Positions 7,815 through 15,007 of a stretch of DNA of 34,925 nt are shown here, piece after piece. The stretch is from the NCBI GenBank assembly GCA_910579015.1, contig CAJTRO010000033.1:1-34925 (forward strand), written 5' to 3'. A program made the position numbers and the translations under genes. Under the pieces are notes generated by a model. The model saw only the letters and a list, made by a program, of their open reading frames with translations. It had not been told where the DNA came from and made no database searches. The stretch's first letter is position 1. Each line of letters begins with the position of its first letter. This DNA comes from an uncultured Dorea sp. GTDB lineage: Bacteria; Bacillota_A; Clostridia; Lachnospirales; Lachnospiraceae.

Positions 7815-7985
7815 ATATGCCTGTTACATATGAAGCATGGAAGATGATATGCTGTTATATATGGAGTATGGAAGATAGATATGTCTGTTACATATGAAGC
7901 ATGGAAGATGATATGCTGTTATATATGGAGCATGGAAGATAGATATGCTGTTACATACAGAGCATGAAAGATAGATATGCTGTAT
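7783..7985 (+). repeat. 32-bp tandem repeat, six full units plus a partial, starting inside hydA
   Basis: Units start at 7783, 7815, 7847, 7879, 7911 and 7943, each exactly 32 bp; a seventh breaks off after about 10 bp at 7975. The core reads atatgctgttacatat, then ggagcatggaag. Units 2 and 4 are nearly identical, as are 3 and 5, and unit 1 resembles unit 6, which suggests duplication of 64-bp blocks. Unit 1 encodes the C-terminal HMLLHTEHER of hydrogenase and its last three bases are the TAG stop codon. There are no unique spacers, so this is not CRISPR. Confidence 0.9.
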
Positions 7986-8000
7986 TTTGAGGCAGGAGGA

Positions 8001-8048
8001 AAGCGAGGGCTATGGGCATAGAACGTGTGCCTCTGCCCTTGCTTTTTT
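8001..8048 (+). terminator. Terminator of the hydrogenase operon
   Basis: aagcgagggc (8001-8010) pairs with gcccttgctt (8035-8044) with one G-U pair and is followed by six T (8043-8048). A smaller ggca/tgcc stem lies inside. It ends the transcript after the tandem repeats. Confidence 0.85.
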
Positions 8049-8074
8049 GTAAGCATATATTTGTAAGCATATAT
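8047..8074 (+). repeat. 14-bp tandem duplication
   Basis: ttgtaagcatatat occurs twice in direct succession (8047-8060 and 8061-8074), right after the terminator T tract. It is a simple local duplication with no visible function. Confidence 0.8.
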
Positions 8075-8089
8075 GAGAATAAACGGAGA

Positions 8090-8197
8090 ATAAAAAAGAG
8101 GCTGCTGAGAAATAACCGTTATACGCCATATATGGGGTACTATTTGTAATGATGTTACCCATATATTATGTATAAACTGCATTTCTCAACAGCCTCT
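8090..8197 (-). terminator. Long palindromic element acting as terminator for the sleB-like gene
   Basis: agaggctgctgagaaat (8097-8113) pairs with atttctcaacagcctct (8181-8197) over 17 bp with one G-U pair. The inside is also imperfectly palindromic, with atatatggg (8128-8136) against cccatatat (8158-8166). On the minus strand the structure follows the hydrolase gene and ends in a T tract (complement of 8091-8096), so it can terminate that gene. Its size and near full-length symmetry are more than a terminator needs, and it could be a small palindromic mobile element. Confidence 0.75.
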
Positions 8198-8204
8198 CTA
8201 TGTA

Positions 8205-9350
8205 CTAAAAGAATATGTTGCCTCCGATATTGACACCGGTGTGGCTGGTCGAGGCCGCCGAACGGAACTGATAACAGTTGATCACTTCCATATGTCTGGC
8301 GCCTCCGATAGCGGCCTGTGCCACAGAATAAGCTGTGGAGGACGGGCCGGCTGCAAGAACTCTCTCCAGACTTCCATTCCATGTTGGAGAGAACTGACCG
8401 GACTGATAGATTACTCCGCGGATCGTTCCCGGATAGCTGGGACTTTCGACACGGTTCATCACTACGGTCGCAACGGCAAGCATGGGATCGTATCCGCCAG
8501 CTTCACATTGAAGCAGTGCGGCAAACAGTACAACGTCGTTGACGTTGGCCTCCGGTGGAGGAGTAACTGTGCCGGGATTATTCTGTCCATTGTTATTGCC
8601 CGGCTGCTGGCCGCCTGACGGATTGTTGTTCGTCTGGCCGTTGCCGTTATTATTAGCCTGTCCGGTGCTGCCCGAAGGCTTAAGCGATCCCGAGACCGCG
8701 TTATTCTGAGCGATCCGGAGGGCTTCTTCTGCCGCCTTGGCACGCTCTAACTGTGCCGTATAATCCTCCAGCTGACTGGAGGTGGATGAAATCTTAGAAG
8801 TAAGAGCATCCCTTTTATTCGTCAGCTCTACTTGCAGGACTCCAAGCTCGTCCTGCTTGTTCTTGAGGTCGTTCTGTTTCTTCTCTACGCCGGCACAGAC
8901 TTCCTTGAGTTCTGCCAGCATATCTCTGTCATATTCACTTATAGTTGTTACATACTCAGCCTTATTCAGAAAATCTCCCATGCTGTCGGATGAAAATAAA
9001 ATCTCAAGCAGAGAAATGCTTCCGCCTTCATACATGAACTTGATCCTGTTCTTCATGGCATCATATTGCAGTTCTTCATTAAGCTCGGCGGCGGCCAGAT
9101 CCAGCTTGGCCTTCTCAACTTCGGCGGAAAGCTGCTCAATCTGCGCCGAGGCATCGTCTAATTCAGCACTTAAAGATGACAACTGGCTGTTCAGGTCATT
9201 CAGATCGTCCTTCAAGTCGGAAGTGGTAATCTCCAGTTCTTTTGCCGAAGGGGCAGAGTAAACCGGGACAGTCACAGAAGCAATTGTTACGGCAGAGACG
9301 GTAACCGCCAGAACTGACCGTAATATACGTTTCTTTTCTTTGGTTATCAT
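8205..9350 (-). CDS. Secreted SleB-like cell wall hydrolase with N-terminal coiled coil
   Basis: A 381-residue protein with a basic N-terminus and hydrophobic segment (about 8-32, ending PVYSAPSA), read as a Sec signal peptide. Residues 36-215 are strongly coiled coil, as in PcsB/CwlO-type wall hydrolases, where such a domain holds the enzyme inactive or docks it to the division machinery. Residues 216-268 are a Gly/Asn/Pro/Gln-rich linker. Residues 270-381 match the SleB/Hydrolase_2 domain (LLQCEAGGYDPMLAVATVVM, then the FSPTWNGS region), with E283 the probable catalytic Glu of a lytic transglycosylase-like fold. It likely remodels peptidoglycan in growing cells or spores; the coiled coil argues for a vegetative role. 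The start at 9350 has an AAGGAAAGG upstream on the minus strand, and the promoter is embedded in that of the divergent gene. Confidence 0.88.
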   Translation of the reverse strand: MITKEKKRILRSVLAVTVSAVTIASVTVPVYSAPSAKELEITTSDLKDDLNDLNSQLSSLSAELDDASAQIEQLSAEVEKAKLDLAAAELNEELQYDAMKNRIKFMYEGGSISLLEILFSSDSMGDFLNKAEYVTTISEYDRDMLAELKEVCAGVEKKQNDLKNKQDELGVLQVELTNKRDALTSKISSTSSQLEDYTAQLERAKAAEEALRIAQNNAVSGSLKPSGSTGQANNNGNGQTNNNPSGGQQPGNNNGQNNPGTVTPPPEANVNDVVLFAALLQCEAGGYDPMLAVATVVMNRVESPSYPGTIRGVIYQSGQFSPTWNGSLERVLAAGPSSTAYSVAQAAIGGARHMEVINCYQFRSAASTSHTGVNIGGNIFF

Positions 9351-9386
9351 ATACTTTTCCTTTCCTTAGTAGCATGTGCTCAATAC

Positions 9387-9415
9387 ATTATACAACAAAT
9401 TGCAATATAAAGCAA
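9387..9415 (-). promoter_or_regulatory. Promoter of the SleB-like gene
   Basis: Minus-strand -35 TTGCTT (9410-9415), 17-nt spacer, -10 TATAAT (9387-9392). It overlaps the plus-strand promoter at 9400-9428. Confidence 0.72.
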
Positions 9416-9428
9416 ACTTTGTTATGAT
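9400..9428 (+). promoter_or_regulatory. Promoter of the gene at 9483
   Basis: -35 ttgcaa (9400-9405), 17-nt spacer, -10 tatgat (9423-9428). The minus-strand -35 of the divergent hydrolase promoter lies within this spacer. Confidence 0.7.
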
Positions 9429-9482
9429 AGAATATATAAAAATATTGGAAAATGTGATAAAAAGGCGGTAAAGGGCAGGATT

Positions 9483-10079
9483 ATGAAGAAATATGAGGAA
9501 GAAAAATACAGGTTTGAGAACATTAAGGAGCGGATCTATCCGTGGATCAGAAGGGAGCTTGGGACGCCGTATGCACTGAATGGAAAGCATATTACTGAAA
9601 AAGATACGCCGGTTGTGTCATTTATCGGTGATCTCAGGATTATATTTGTTATTAAAAGAGATGAAGATGTATACGAGGTATTGAAGGACAATATGCTTCC
9701 GCCGGACTGCGATGTGGAGGCTCTGTACTATACGGCCTGTGAGAATCTGGTCAGGGATGTGGAATTTGTGATCGCCAATACCTGGTATGGCGGATTTGCC
9801 ATACTGGCGGACGGATGGCATGAGGCCAGTTCCCTCTGCTTCAAGCATATCTGGCAGGTCTGCGTAGACAAATTAAAGGACGATCTGGTAATCATGGCGC
9901 CGACACGGGAGACGGTACTGTTCGCCCCTGCCTCTCAGAAAGAGGCGGTCAGGAAGATGACAGAGCATGGCAGGCAGTCTTATGAGCAGGATAAGGATAA
10001 GATAAGCCACGGACTGATGCTCTTTTCGAAAGACCGGAAGGAACTGAGCGTCTGGAAGGAAGAAGAATCAGAAGAATAA
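9483..10079 (+). CDS. Uncharacterised protein, DUF1444/DUF5688-like
   Basis: A 198-residue soluble protein with no signal peptide or membrane segment. The stretch YGGFAILADGWHEASSLCFKHIW followed by LKDDLVIMAPTRETVLFAPA is reminiscent of DUF1444 (YtpQ-like) or DUF5688 proteins, in which a segment is read as an estimate of stored values followed by a VLFAP-type strand; this is recalled similarity, not a search result. The C-terminus is Glu/Lys-rich (KEEESEE). It has its own promoter and may be read through into the HAD phosphatase gene 76 bp downstream. No catalytic motif is recognised. Confidence 0.7.
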   Translation: MKKYEEEKYRFENIKERIYPWIRRELGTPYALNGKHITEKDTPVVSFIGDLRIIFVIKRDEDVYEVLKDNMLPPDCDVEALYYTACENLVRDVEFVIANTWYGGFAILADGWHEASSLCFKHIWQVCVDKLKDDLVIMAPTRETVLFAPASQKEAVRKMTEHGRQSYEQDKDKISHGLMLFSKDRKELSVWKEEESEE

Positions 10080-10155
10080 GAAGAATAAGGATAAGGAAAG
10101 CAGAGCAGAGATACGACGGCGCTGGCCGCTGTCAGAAGGAGGAAGTCGGCAGATT

Positions 10156-10986
10156 ATGAAGATTAAGGTAAAGATGATAGGGATGGATCTGGACGGGACG
10201 CTTCTAACAACCAAAAAGGAGCTGACGCCATATACAAAGGAGGTGCTTATGCGTGCGGCGAAGCAGGGGATCGTTGTAATGCCGGCAACGGGAAGACCGC
10301 TTGGCGGCGTGCCTGAGGAGCTGATCAGCCTTCCGTATATCCATTATGCGGTTACGGCCAATGGAGGAAGAGTTGTGGATGTCAGGAACGGCAGGACGAT
10401 GTATGAGTGTCTGGTATCTGCATCAACGGCAGGGAAGATACTGGATGTATTCGAGCATTATGATTCCATGAGGGAGATCTACTATGACGGAGTTGGATAT
10501 ACCCAGGAGGATGCTGTGAAGGAGATCGGGAAGTATCTGGAATCACCGCCGATGATCGAGTATCTATTGGCGACCAGAAGGCTGGTGCCGGATATCAGGG
10601 CAAAATTCGAGGAAGAGAACCGGAGCTTGGATAAGGTACAGGGATTGTTTGTTACTGTGGAGGACAGGGATGCGGCAAGAGAGGAGTTGAAGGCGATACC
10701 GGGGATTGAGATCACAGGCGCACTGGACAGGAATATCGAAGTGAATGCGGCGGGCGTCAATAAAGGGATTGCAATGATAAGGCTTGGAGAGACGCTGGGG
10801 ATAGCGAAGGAGGAGATCATGGCATTCGGCGACGGGGCCAATGACCTGAAGATGATCAGAAGTGTGGGGATCGGAGTGGCCATGAGCAATGGGATAGAAG
10901 AGGTGAAGGAAGCGGCCGATTACACAGCCCTCTCTAACGATGAAGAAGGTGTGGCACGGTTTATCGAAGAATATGTACTTATATAA
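10156..10986 (+). CDS. Cof-type HAD-IIB family hydrolase
   Basis: A 276-residue cytoplasmic phosphatase of the haloacid dehalogenase superfamily, type IIB. Motif I is DLDGTLL (11-17, nucleophile D11, acid/base D13). Motif II is the Thr of PATGRP near residue 45. The conserved Lys is in NKGIAM near 199. Motif IV is GDGANDLKM near 222. The region between is the C2B cap. Such enzymes dephosphorylate sugar phosphates, pyridoxal phosphate or FMN; the substrate cannot be read from sequence. The ATG at 10156 has AAGGAGG about 13 nt upstream. It lies 23 bp before uppP, so the two are probably co-transcribed. Confidence 0.92.
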   Translation: MKIKVKMIGMDLDGTLLTTKKELTPYTKEVLMRAAKQGIVVMPATGRPLGGVPEELISLPYIHYAVTANGGRVVDVRNGRTMYECLVSASTAGKILDVFEHYDSMREIYYDGVGYTQEDAVKEIGKYLESPPMIEYLLATRRLVPDIRAKFEEENRSLDKVQGLFVTVEDRDAAREELKAIPGIEITGALDRNIEVNAAGVNKGIAMIRLGETLGIAKEEIMAFGDGANDLKMIRSVGIGVAMSNGIEEVKEAADYTALSNDEEGVARFIEEYVLI

Positions 10987-11009
10987 TATAATAATGAAGG
11001 GAGAATGAG

Positions 11010-11837
11010 ATGTTGGATATTTTGAAGGTTATTGTTCTTGGGATTGTGGAGGGTATCACGGAATGGCTTCCGGTAAGCAGTACAGGTCATCTGATTCTGG
11101 CGGGGGATCTTCTGCGGCCGGGAATGAGCGAAGCGTTTATGGAGATGTTTAATGTAGTGATCCAGCTTGGCGCGATCATGGCGGTAGTTGTGCTGTATTT
11201 TCATAAGCTGAATCCATTTTCCCCAAGAAAGACGCAGAAGCAGAAGATGCTGACATGGCAGATGTGGATCAAGGTGGTCATAGCGTCTGCGCCGGCGGCT
11301 CTGATCGGACTGCCCTTCAACGATCTTCTGGACCGGATCTTCTATAAACCACTGCCGGTAGCGGTCATGTTGATCGTCTACGGCGTGCTCTTTATTATAG
11401 TAGAGAACCGTAACGTCGGGCAGAGACCGGCGGTGAGGAAGATATCGGAGCTGACAATCCCCATGGTCCTGCTGATCGGAGTATTTCAGATGCTTGCACT
11501 GATCCCGGGGACCTCCAGATCGGGAGCGACCATCGTCGGGGCGCTGTTGATCGGGGTATCAAGGGAAATTGCGGCGGAATTTACCTTCTTTCTCGCGATC
11601 CCGGTGATGTTCGGAGCCAGTCTTCTGAAGCTGATCAAATTCGGATTTCATTTTACCGGTGAGGAATTCGGTCTCCTGATGCTTGGGTGCGTGGTATCTT
11701 TTGGGATATCTGTTGCTGCCATCCGATTTCTTATGGGATACATTAAGAAGAATGATTTCAAGATATTCGGCTATTACAGGATCGTTCTTGGCGGTATCAT
11801 AGTGGTTTCGGCGGCCGTGCAGACATTTCTTGCATAA
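11010..11837 (+). CDS. uppP: Undecaprenyl-diphosphatase (BacA family)
   Basis: A 275-residue polytopic membrane enzyme that dephosphorylates undecaprenyl diphosphate to recycle the lipid carrier of peptidoglycan synthesis; extra copies give bacitracin tolerance. Both signature regions are present: EGITEWLPVSSTGHLIL (14-30) with the conserved Glu residues, and PGTSRSGATIVGALL near 170 with the catalytic Ser/Arg. Seven to eight hydrophobic segments are visible. The ATG follows GAAGGGAG at a good distance. It is the last gene of the group starting at 9483. Confidence 0.97.
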   Translation: MLDILKVIVLGIVEGITEWLPVSSTGHLILAGDLLRPGMSEAFMEMFNVVIQLGAIMAVVVLYFHKLNPFSPRKTQKQKMLTWQMWIKVVIASAPAALIGLPFNDLLDRIFYKPLPVAVMLIVYGVLFIIVENRNVGQRPAVRKISELTIPMVLLIGVFQMLALIPGTSRSGATIVGALLIGVSREIAAEFTFFLAIPVMFGASLLKLIKFGFHFTGEEFGLLMLGCVVSFGISVAAIRFLMGYIKKNDFKIFGYYRIVLGGIIVVSAAVQTFLA

Positions 11838-11852
11838 TTATAGAAGTTTTTC

Positions 11853-11880
11853 TTGCTTTTTGTTGATAAAGTGGTAAAAT
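11853..11880 (+). promoter_or_regulatory. Predicted promoter of the amino acid ABC operon
   Basis: -35 ttgctt (11853-11858), 16-nt spacer, -10 taaaat (11875-11880), about 60 bp before the lipoprotein gene. Confidence 0.5.
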
Positions 11881-11942
11881 ACCTTCTAGATATGTATTTT
11901 TATACATTATAACTCATAAAACACGGTAGGAGGAGAAAGAAC

Positions 11943-12845
11943 ATGAAATTCAGGAAATTTACTTGTATATTATTAATCGCGGCCTGTGTATTTTCAATGG
12001 CTGCATGTGGATCGAAGGACGGGGCTGACAGTGATTCTGGCAGCGGCTCCGACGGAGGAGACGGCGCAGGAGAAGCAGCGACTGCGAAGGTGGTTGATAT
12101 CGACCTGACAGACGAGGAATATGCATTTGGTGTGGATAAGACACAGCCGGAGCTCTTAGAGCAGGTCAACGCGTTCGTCGGTAAGATCAAAGAGGACGGA
12201 ACGTTGGAAGAGATCTGTGAAAAGTATTTCGGAGGCGGAGAACCGGAGGCGGTAGAATCTGCCAAATTAGACGACTCCAAGGATCAGCTGGTCGTGGCGA
12301 CCAATGCGGCGTTCGAGCCGTTTGAGTATACCAAGGGTGAGAGTTATTACGGGATTGATATGGAGATCGCGGCTATGCTTGCAGAGGAGCTTGATAAAGA
12401 ACTGGTGATCCAGAACATGGATTTTGAGGCGGTGTGCCTGTCTGTCAGCCAGCAGAAGTGTGATATCGCGATGGCGGGCCTGACGATCAATGAAGAGCGG
12501 GAGGAGTATGTGGTATTTTCAGACTCCTACTATGAGGCGTCTCAGAGACTGATCGTACCGAACAGCGATACAGCATTTGACGATTGTGCGGATGCAGACG
12601 CTGTGGCAGAGCTTCTTGGCGGGTTAAGCGATTCAGATTCCATCGGGGTGCAGGCGGGAACGACCGGACAGTATTATGTAGAGGGTGATGCTGACTGGGG
12701 ATTTGACGGACTTCCGGCAAAATGTGTGACCTATAAGAGCGGATCTTTGGCCGTACAGGACATGCTCAACGGCAATATCAAGTATGTGATCATTGACGCG
12801 GCGCCGGCGGACGCGATTACGGAAGCGATTAACGAGATGCAGTAG
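11943..12845 (+). CDS. Amino acid ABC transporter binding lipoprotein, apparently circularly permuted
   Basis: A 300-residue lipoprotein: signal peptide with lipobox SMAAC (cleavage before C22), then a Gly/Ser/Asp linker. The family 3 solute-binding fold is in the wrong order. Residues 49-97 (EEYAFGVDK, LLEQVNAFVGKIKEDGTLEE, KYFGG) match the segment that normally ends these proteins. The normal N-terminal start, LVVATNAAFEPFEYTKG, only appears at residue 116, and the protein stops at AAPADAITEAINEMQ, exactly where the missing end would continue. Key ligand-binding features are present: FEPFEY, the CDIAMAGLTINEERE region and QAGTTGQYY. It should capture a polar amino acid outside the cell for the permease and ATPase encoded next. 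SD AGGAGG lies at 11930-11935. Confidence 0.9.
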   Translation: MKFRKFTCILLIAACVFSMAACGSKDGADSDSGSGSDGGDGAGEAATAKVVDIDLTDEEYAFGVDKTQPELLEQVNAFVGKIKEDGTLEEICEKYFGGGEPEAVESAKLDDSKDQLVVATNAAFEPFEYTKGESYYGIDMEIAAMLAEELDKELVIQNMDFEAVCLSVSQQKCDIAMAGLTINEEREEYVVFSDSYYEASQRLIVPNSDTAFDDCADADAVAELLGGLSDSDSIGVQAGTTGQYYVEGDADWGFDGLPAKCVTYKSGSLAVQDMLNGNIKYVIIDAAPADAITEAINEMQ

Positions 12846-12869
12846 AAGAGAAGGTTGGAATCAAAGATC

Positions 12870-13580
12870 ATGGGGAATTTTGACCAGAAGGTAAATAAAT
12901 TTATAGAGATATTCCTGGAAGAAGGCGGGTACGTCAAGGTCGTAGAAGGTCTTCAGAATACACTGCTGATCGCGGTGGCGGGCCTGTTGATTGGTATCCT
13001 GATCGGGACCGTCATTGCGTCGGTGCGCGTCCTTCCGAAGTACAGGCTTCTTCCAAGAGTTCTGAATGGGATCTGCAGCTTTTATGTTGCATTATTCAGG
13101 GGAACACCGATAGTCGTCCAGCTGCTTGTATTCTATTATGTACTTTTGCCGGTCATTGGGTGGAAGATTACCGGGATTCAGGTATCTGTACTGGTATTCG
13201 GCCTGAACAGCGGAGCTTATATATCCGAGATCATGAGAAGCGGGATCCAGTCGGTCGATCCGGGACAGATGGAGGCCGGCCGGGCCGTAGGGTTAAGCTT
13301 CGGCGTCAGCATGACGAAGATTGTGATCCCTCAGGCTGTCAAGAATATACTTCCTACATTGGGAAATGAGTTCATTTCCCTGATCAAGGAGACTTCGGTT
13401 GTGAGCTTCGTGGGAGCCGCAGACTTATATGTGGCGTTTAGCTATATTGGAAGCAGCAGTTATGAGTTCATGGTTCCTTATCTGGTGATGGCGTTGATCT
13501 ATATCGTGCTTGTACTGGTGATCTCACTGCTTGTTAAATTGATGGAAAGGAGCCTTAAGAAGAGTGATAGACGTAATTAA
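12870..13580 (+). CDS. Polar amino acid ABC transporter permease (HisM/GlnP family)
   Basis: A 236-residue inner-membrane permease if started at ATG 12870 (MGNFDQKVNK); an in-frame TTG at 12855 would add five residues. It has about five hydrophobic segments, beginning LLIAVAGLLIGILIGTVIAS, the family motif YVALFRGTPIVVQLLVFYY and the EAA loop EAGRAVGLSFGVSMTKIVIPQA that contacts the ATPase. Only one permease gene is present, so the channel is likely a homodimer. The 3' end overlaps the ATPase gene by 17 nt. Confidence 0.94.
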   Translation: MGNFDQKVNKFIEIFLEEGGYVKVVEGLQNTLLIAVAGLLIGILIGTVIASVRVLPKYRLLPRVLNGICSFYVALFRGTPIVVQLLVFYYVLLPVIGWKITGIQVSVLVFGLNSGAYISEIMRSGIQSVDPGQMEAGRAVGLSFGVSMTKIVIPQAVKNILPTLGNEFISLIKETSVVSFVGAADLYVAFSYIGSSSYEFMVPYLVMALIYIVLVLVISLLVKLMERSLKKSDRRN

Positions 13581-14391
13581 TCTCAGAAAGAGCTTTGGGG
13601 ATATGGAGGTTCTTAAGGGAATCGACATTACCATCAATAAAGGCGATATTGTGGCGGTGATCGGTCCGTCTGGTTCAGGAAAGAGTACCTTCTTACGCTG
13701 TCTGAACTGTATGGAGGATCCAAGCGGCGGAAGCATCGTATTCAAGGGTGTGGATATCGCTGATATGAGCGTGGATATTAATGTACACCGCAGACATATG
13801 GGTATGGTGTTCCAGCATTTTAATCTGTTTAACAATAAGACGGTCTTGCAGAATATCATGATGGCTCCTGTGTATCTGAGATGCCAGGATTTAAAGAGGG
13901 TAAAGCGCAGGAACAATATGACGCGTCTGCGTAATCTGTTTTGCGGGAGTAATAAGACTGCGCTTATGCCGGTTACGGAGACTGGCGAGCAGATCAGGAA
14001 CGAGGTCAGGGAGCAGGCGATGGCGCTGCTTAGGCGGATCGGCCTGGAGGATAAGGCAGACGTCTATCCGTCTACTCTGTCCGGCGGGCAGAAGCAGAGG
14101 ATCGCAATCGTGAGATCCCTTGCCATGGATCCGGATGTAATACTTTTTGACGAGCCGACTTCGGCTCTGGATCCGGAGATGGTCGGCGAGGTATTGGAGT
14201 TGATGAAACAGCTTGCGCGCGACGGCATGACCATGGTCGTGGTTACACATGAGATGGGATTTGCAAGGGAAGTGGCGAACCGGGTGGTGTTCATGGACGA
14301 AGGCCGGATCAAAGAAGAGGGGAATCCGAAGGAATTTTTCGAGAATCCCAAGGAGCCGAGACTGAAGGATTTCTTATCGAAGGTATTATAG
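13564..14391 (+). CDS. Polar amino acid ABC transporter ATP-binding protein (GlnQ/HisP family), with insertion
   Basis: A 275-residue ATPase that powers the importer. It has Walker A GPSGSGKST (34-42), Q-loop near VFQHFNLF, signature LSGGQKQR (172-179), Walker B VILFDEP (192-198), D-loop SALD and H-loop THE (228-230). It is about 30 residues longer than usual because of a basic insertion at roughly 110-145 in the helical subdomain (KRVKRRNNMTRLRNLF and on), between the Q-loop and the signature. The start is GTG at 13564, inside the permease gene, with AAAGGAG at 13547-13553. It is the last gene of the operon and is followed by a terminator. Confidence 0.95.
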   Translation: MIDVINLRKSFGDMEVLKGIDITINKGDIVAVIGPSGSGKSTFLRCLNCMEDPSGGSIVFKGVDIADMSVDINVHRRHMGMVFQHFNLFNNKTVLQNIMMAPVYLRCQDLKRVKRRNNMTRLRNLFCGSNKTALMPVTETGEQIRNEVREQAMALLRRIGLEDKADVYPSTLSGGQKQRIAIVRSLAMDPDVILFDEPTSALDPEMVGEVLELMKQLARDGMTMVVVTHEMGFAREVANRVVFMDEGRIKEEGNPKEFFENPKEPRLKDFLSKVL

Positions 14392-14402
14392 AGGTTTGCA
14401 GG

Positions 14403-14437
14403 GGACTGCCCGGGATATATTTTCGGGACAGTCCTTT
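14403..14437 (+). terminator. Terminator of the amino acid ABC operon
   Basis: ggactgcccg and cgggacagtcc (14403-14412, 14424-14434) form a stem with a bulged A, followed by TTTT (14434-14437). Confidence 0.82.
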
Positions 14438-14469
14438 TGTGTATTTTCGGGGCTGAAACATATGTTTTT

Positions 14470-14499
14470 ATAGACTTTTCGTCTATTTTGCTATATAAT
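14470..14499 (+). promoter_or_regulatory. Promoter with overlapping inverted repeat before the SecB-like operon
   Basis: -35 tagact (14471-14476), 17-nt spacer and perfect -10 tataat (14494-14499). An inverted repeat, atagac (14470-14475) and gtctat (14481-14486) around ttttc, covers the -35 box. A repressor bound there would block the polymerase, as expected for a self-repressing toxin-antitoxin operon; that role is inferred. Confidence 0.6.
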
Positions 14500-14536
14500 A
14501 CGAGAAGATAGAATTAATCAATGAAGGAAAAGCTAT

Positions 14537-15007
14537 ATGAAAAAAGTTAATAAATTATCAACTTGTATTCCACCGGATTTAGTGGAAGAAATTATTAGAA
14601 ACGGAAGAGAGCAGGATGACCAGCATGTATACCGTGTTGCGAAGCGTGGAAAAATTGATAATGTAGAGTTCATGGGCAGCTATGAAGAGACTTTATATGA
14701 GAAGAGAACGTTTAAGGAAGATTTATCATTAATCGGTTCATATTCAACCTCGTGTTATCTTACCCCAAAAGGTCCCAGAAAGTTCTTAAGATTTCTAAAA
14801 GCCGGGTTATTTAAGACCTATCCGCATCCAATCATCATTCATGGAAATACTATATGTGGCTTATCCCAATTGACAAAAGAGAGAATACCAGATTATCCTG
14901 ATAAAGAGCATGTAGACTGGTGGATTTATCAGGATAGTTTTGATAAATTAATAAAGGAGTTTAAGGTTTTTGAAGATTTTAATCAGAAAGGATTAACAAA
15001 TGAATGA
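14537..15007 (+). CDS. Unknown protein, possible ADP-ribosyltransferase-like toxin of a chaperone-linked TA operon
   Basis: A 156-residue soluble protein, not recognised as a named family. Visible features are HVYRVAKRG (30-38), YSTSCYLTPKG (69-79) and a C-terminal HVDWWIYQDSF (125-135). A YR strand followed about 35 residues later by an STS strand is the pattern of R-S-E type ADP-ribosyltransferases, but a convincing catalytic Glu motif was not found, so this is a weak hint. It is the first gene of three, overlaps the next by 8 nt and has AAGGA upstream. Codons are AT-rich compared with the ABC genes before it and the peptidase after it, which suggests transfer. The position first in a chaperone-ended operon makes a toxin role plausible. 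Confidence 0.6.
   Translation: MKKVNKLSTCIPPDLVEEIIRNGREQDDQHVYRVAKRGKIDNVEFMGSYEETLYEKRTFKEDLSLIGSYSTSCYLTPKGPRKFLRFLKAGLFKTYPHPIIIHGNTICGLSQLTKERIPDYPDKEHVDWWIYQDSFDKLIKEFKVFEDFNQKGLTNE

Noticed and set aside
7783..7985. CRISPR array
   Set aside because: The 32-bp units follow one another directly with no unique spacers, the first unit is coding, and no cas genes are near.
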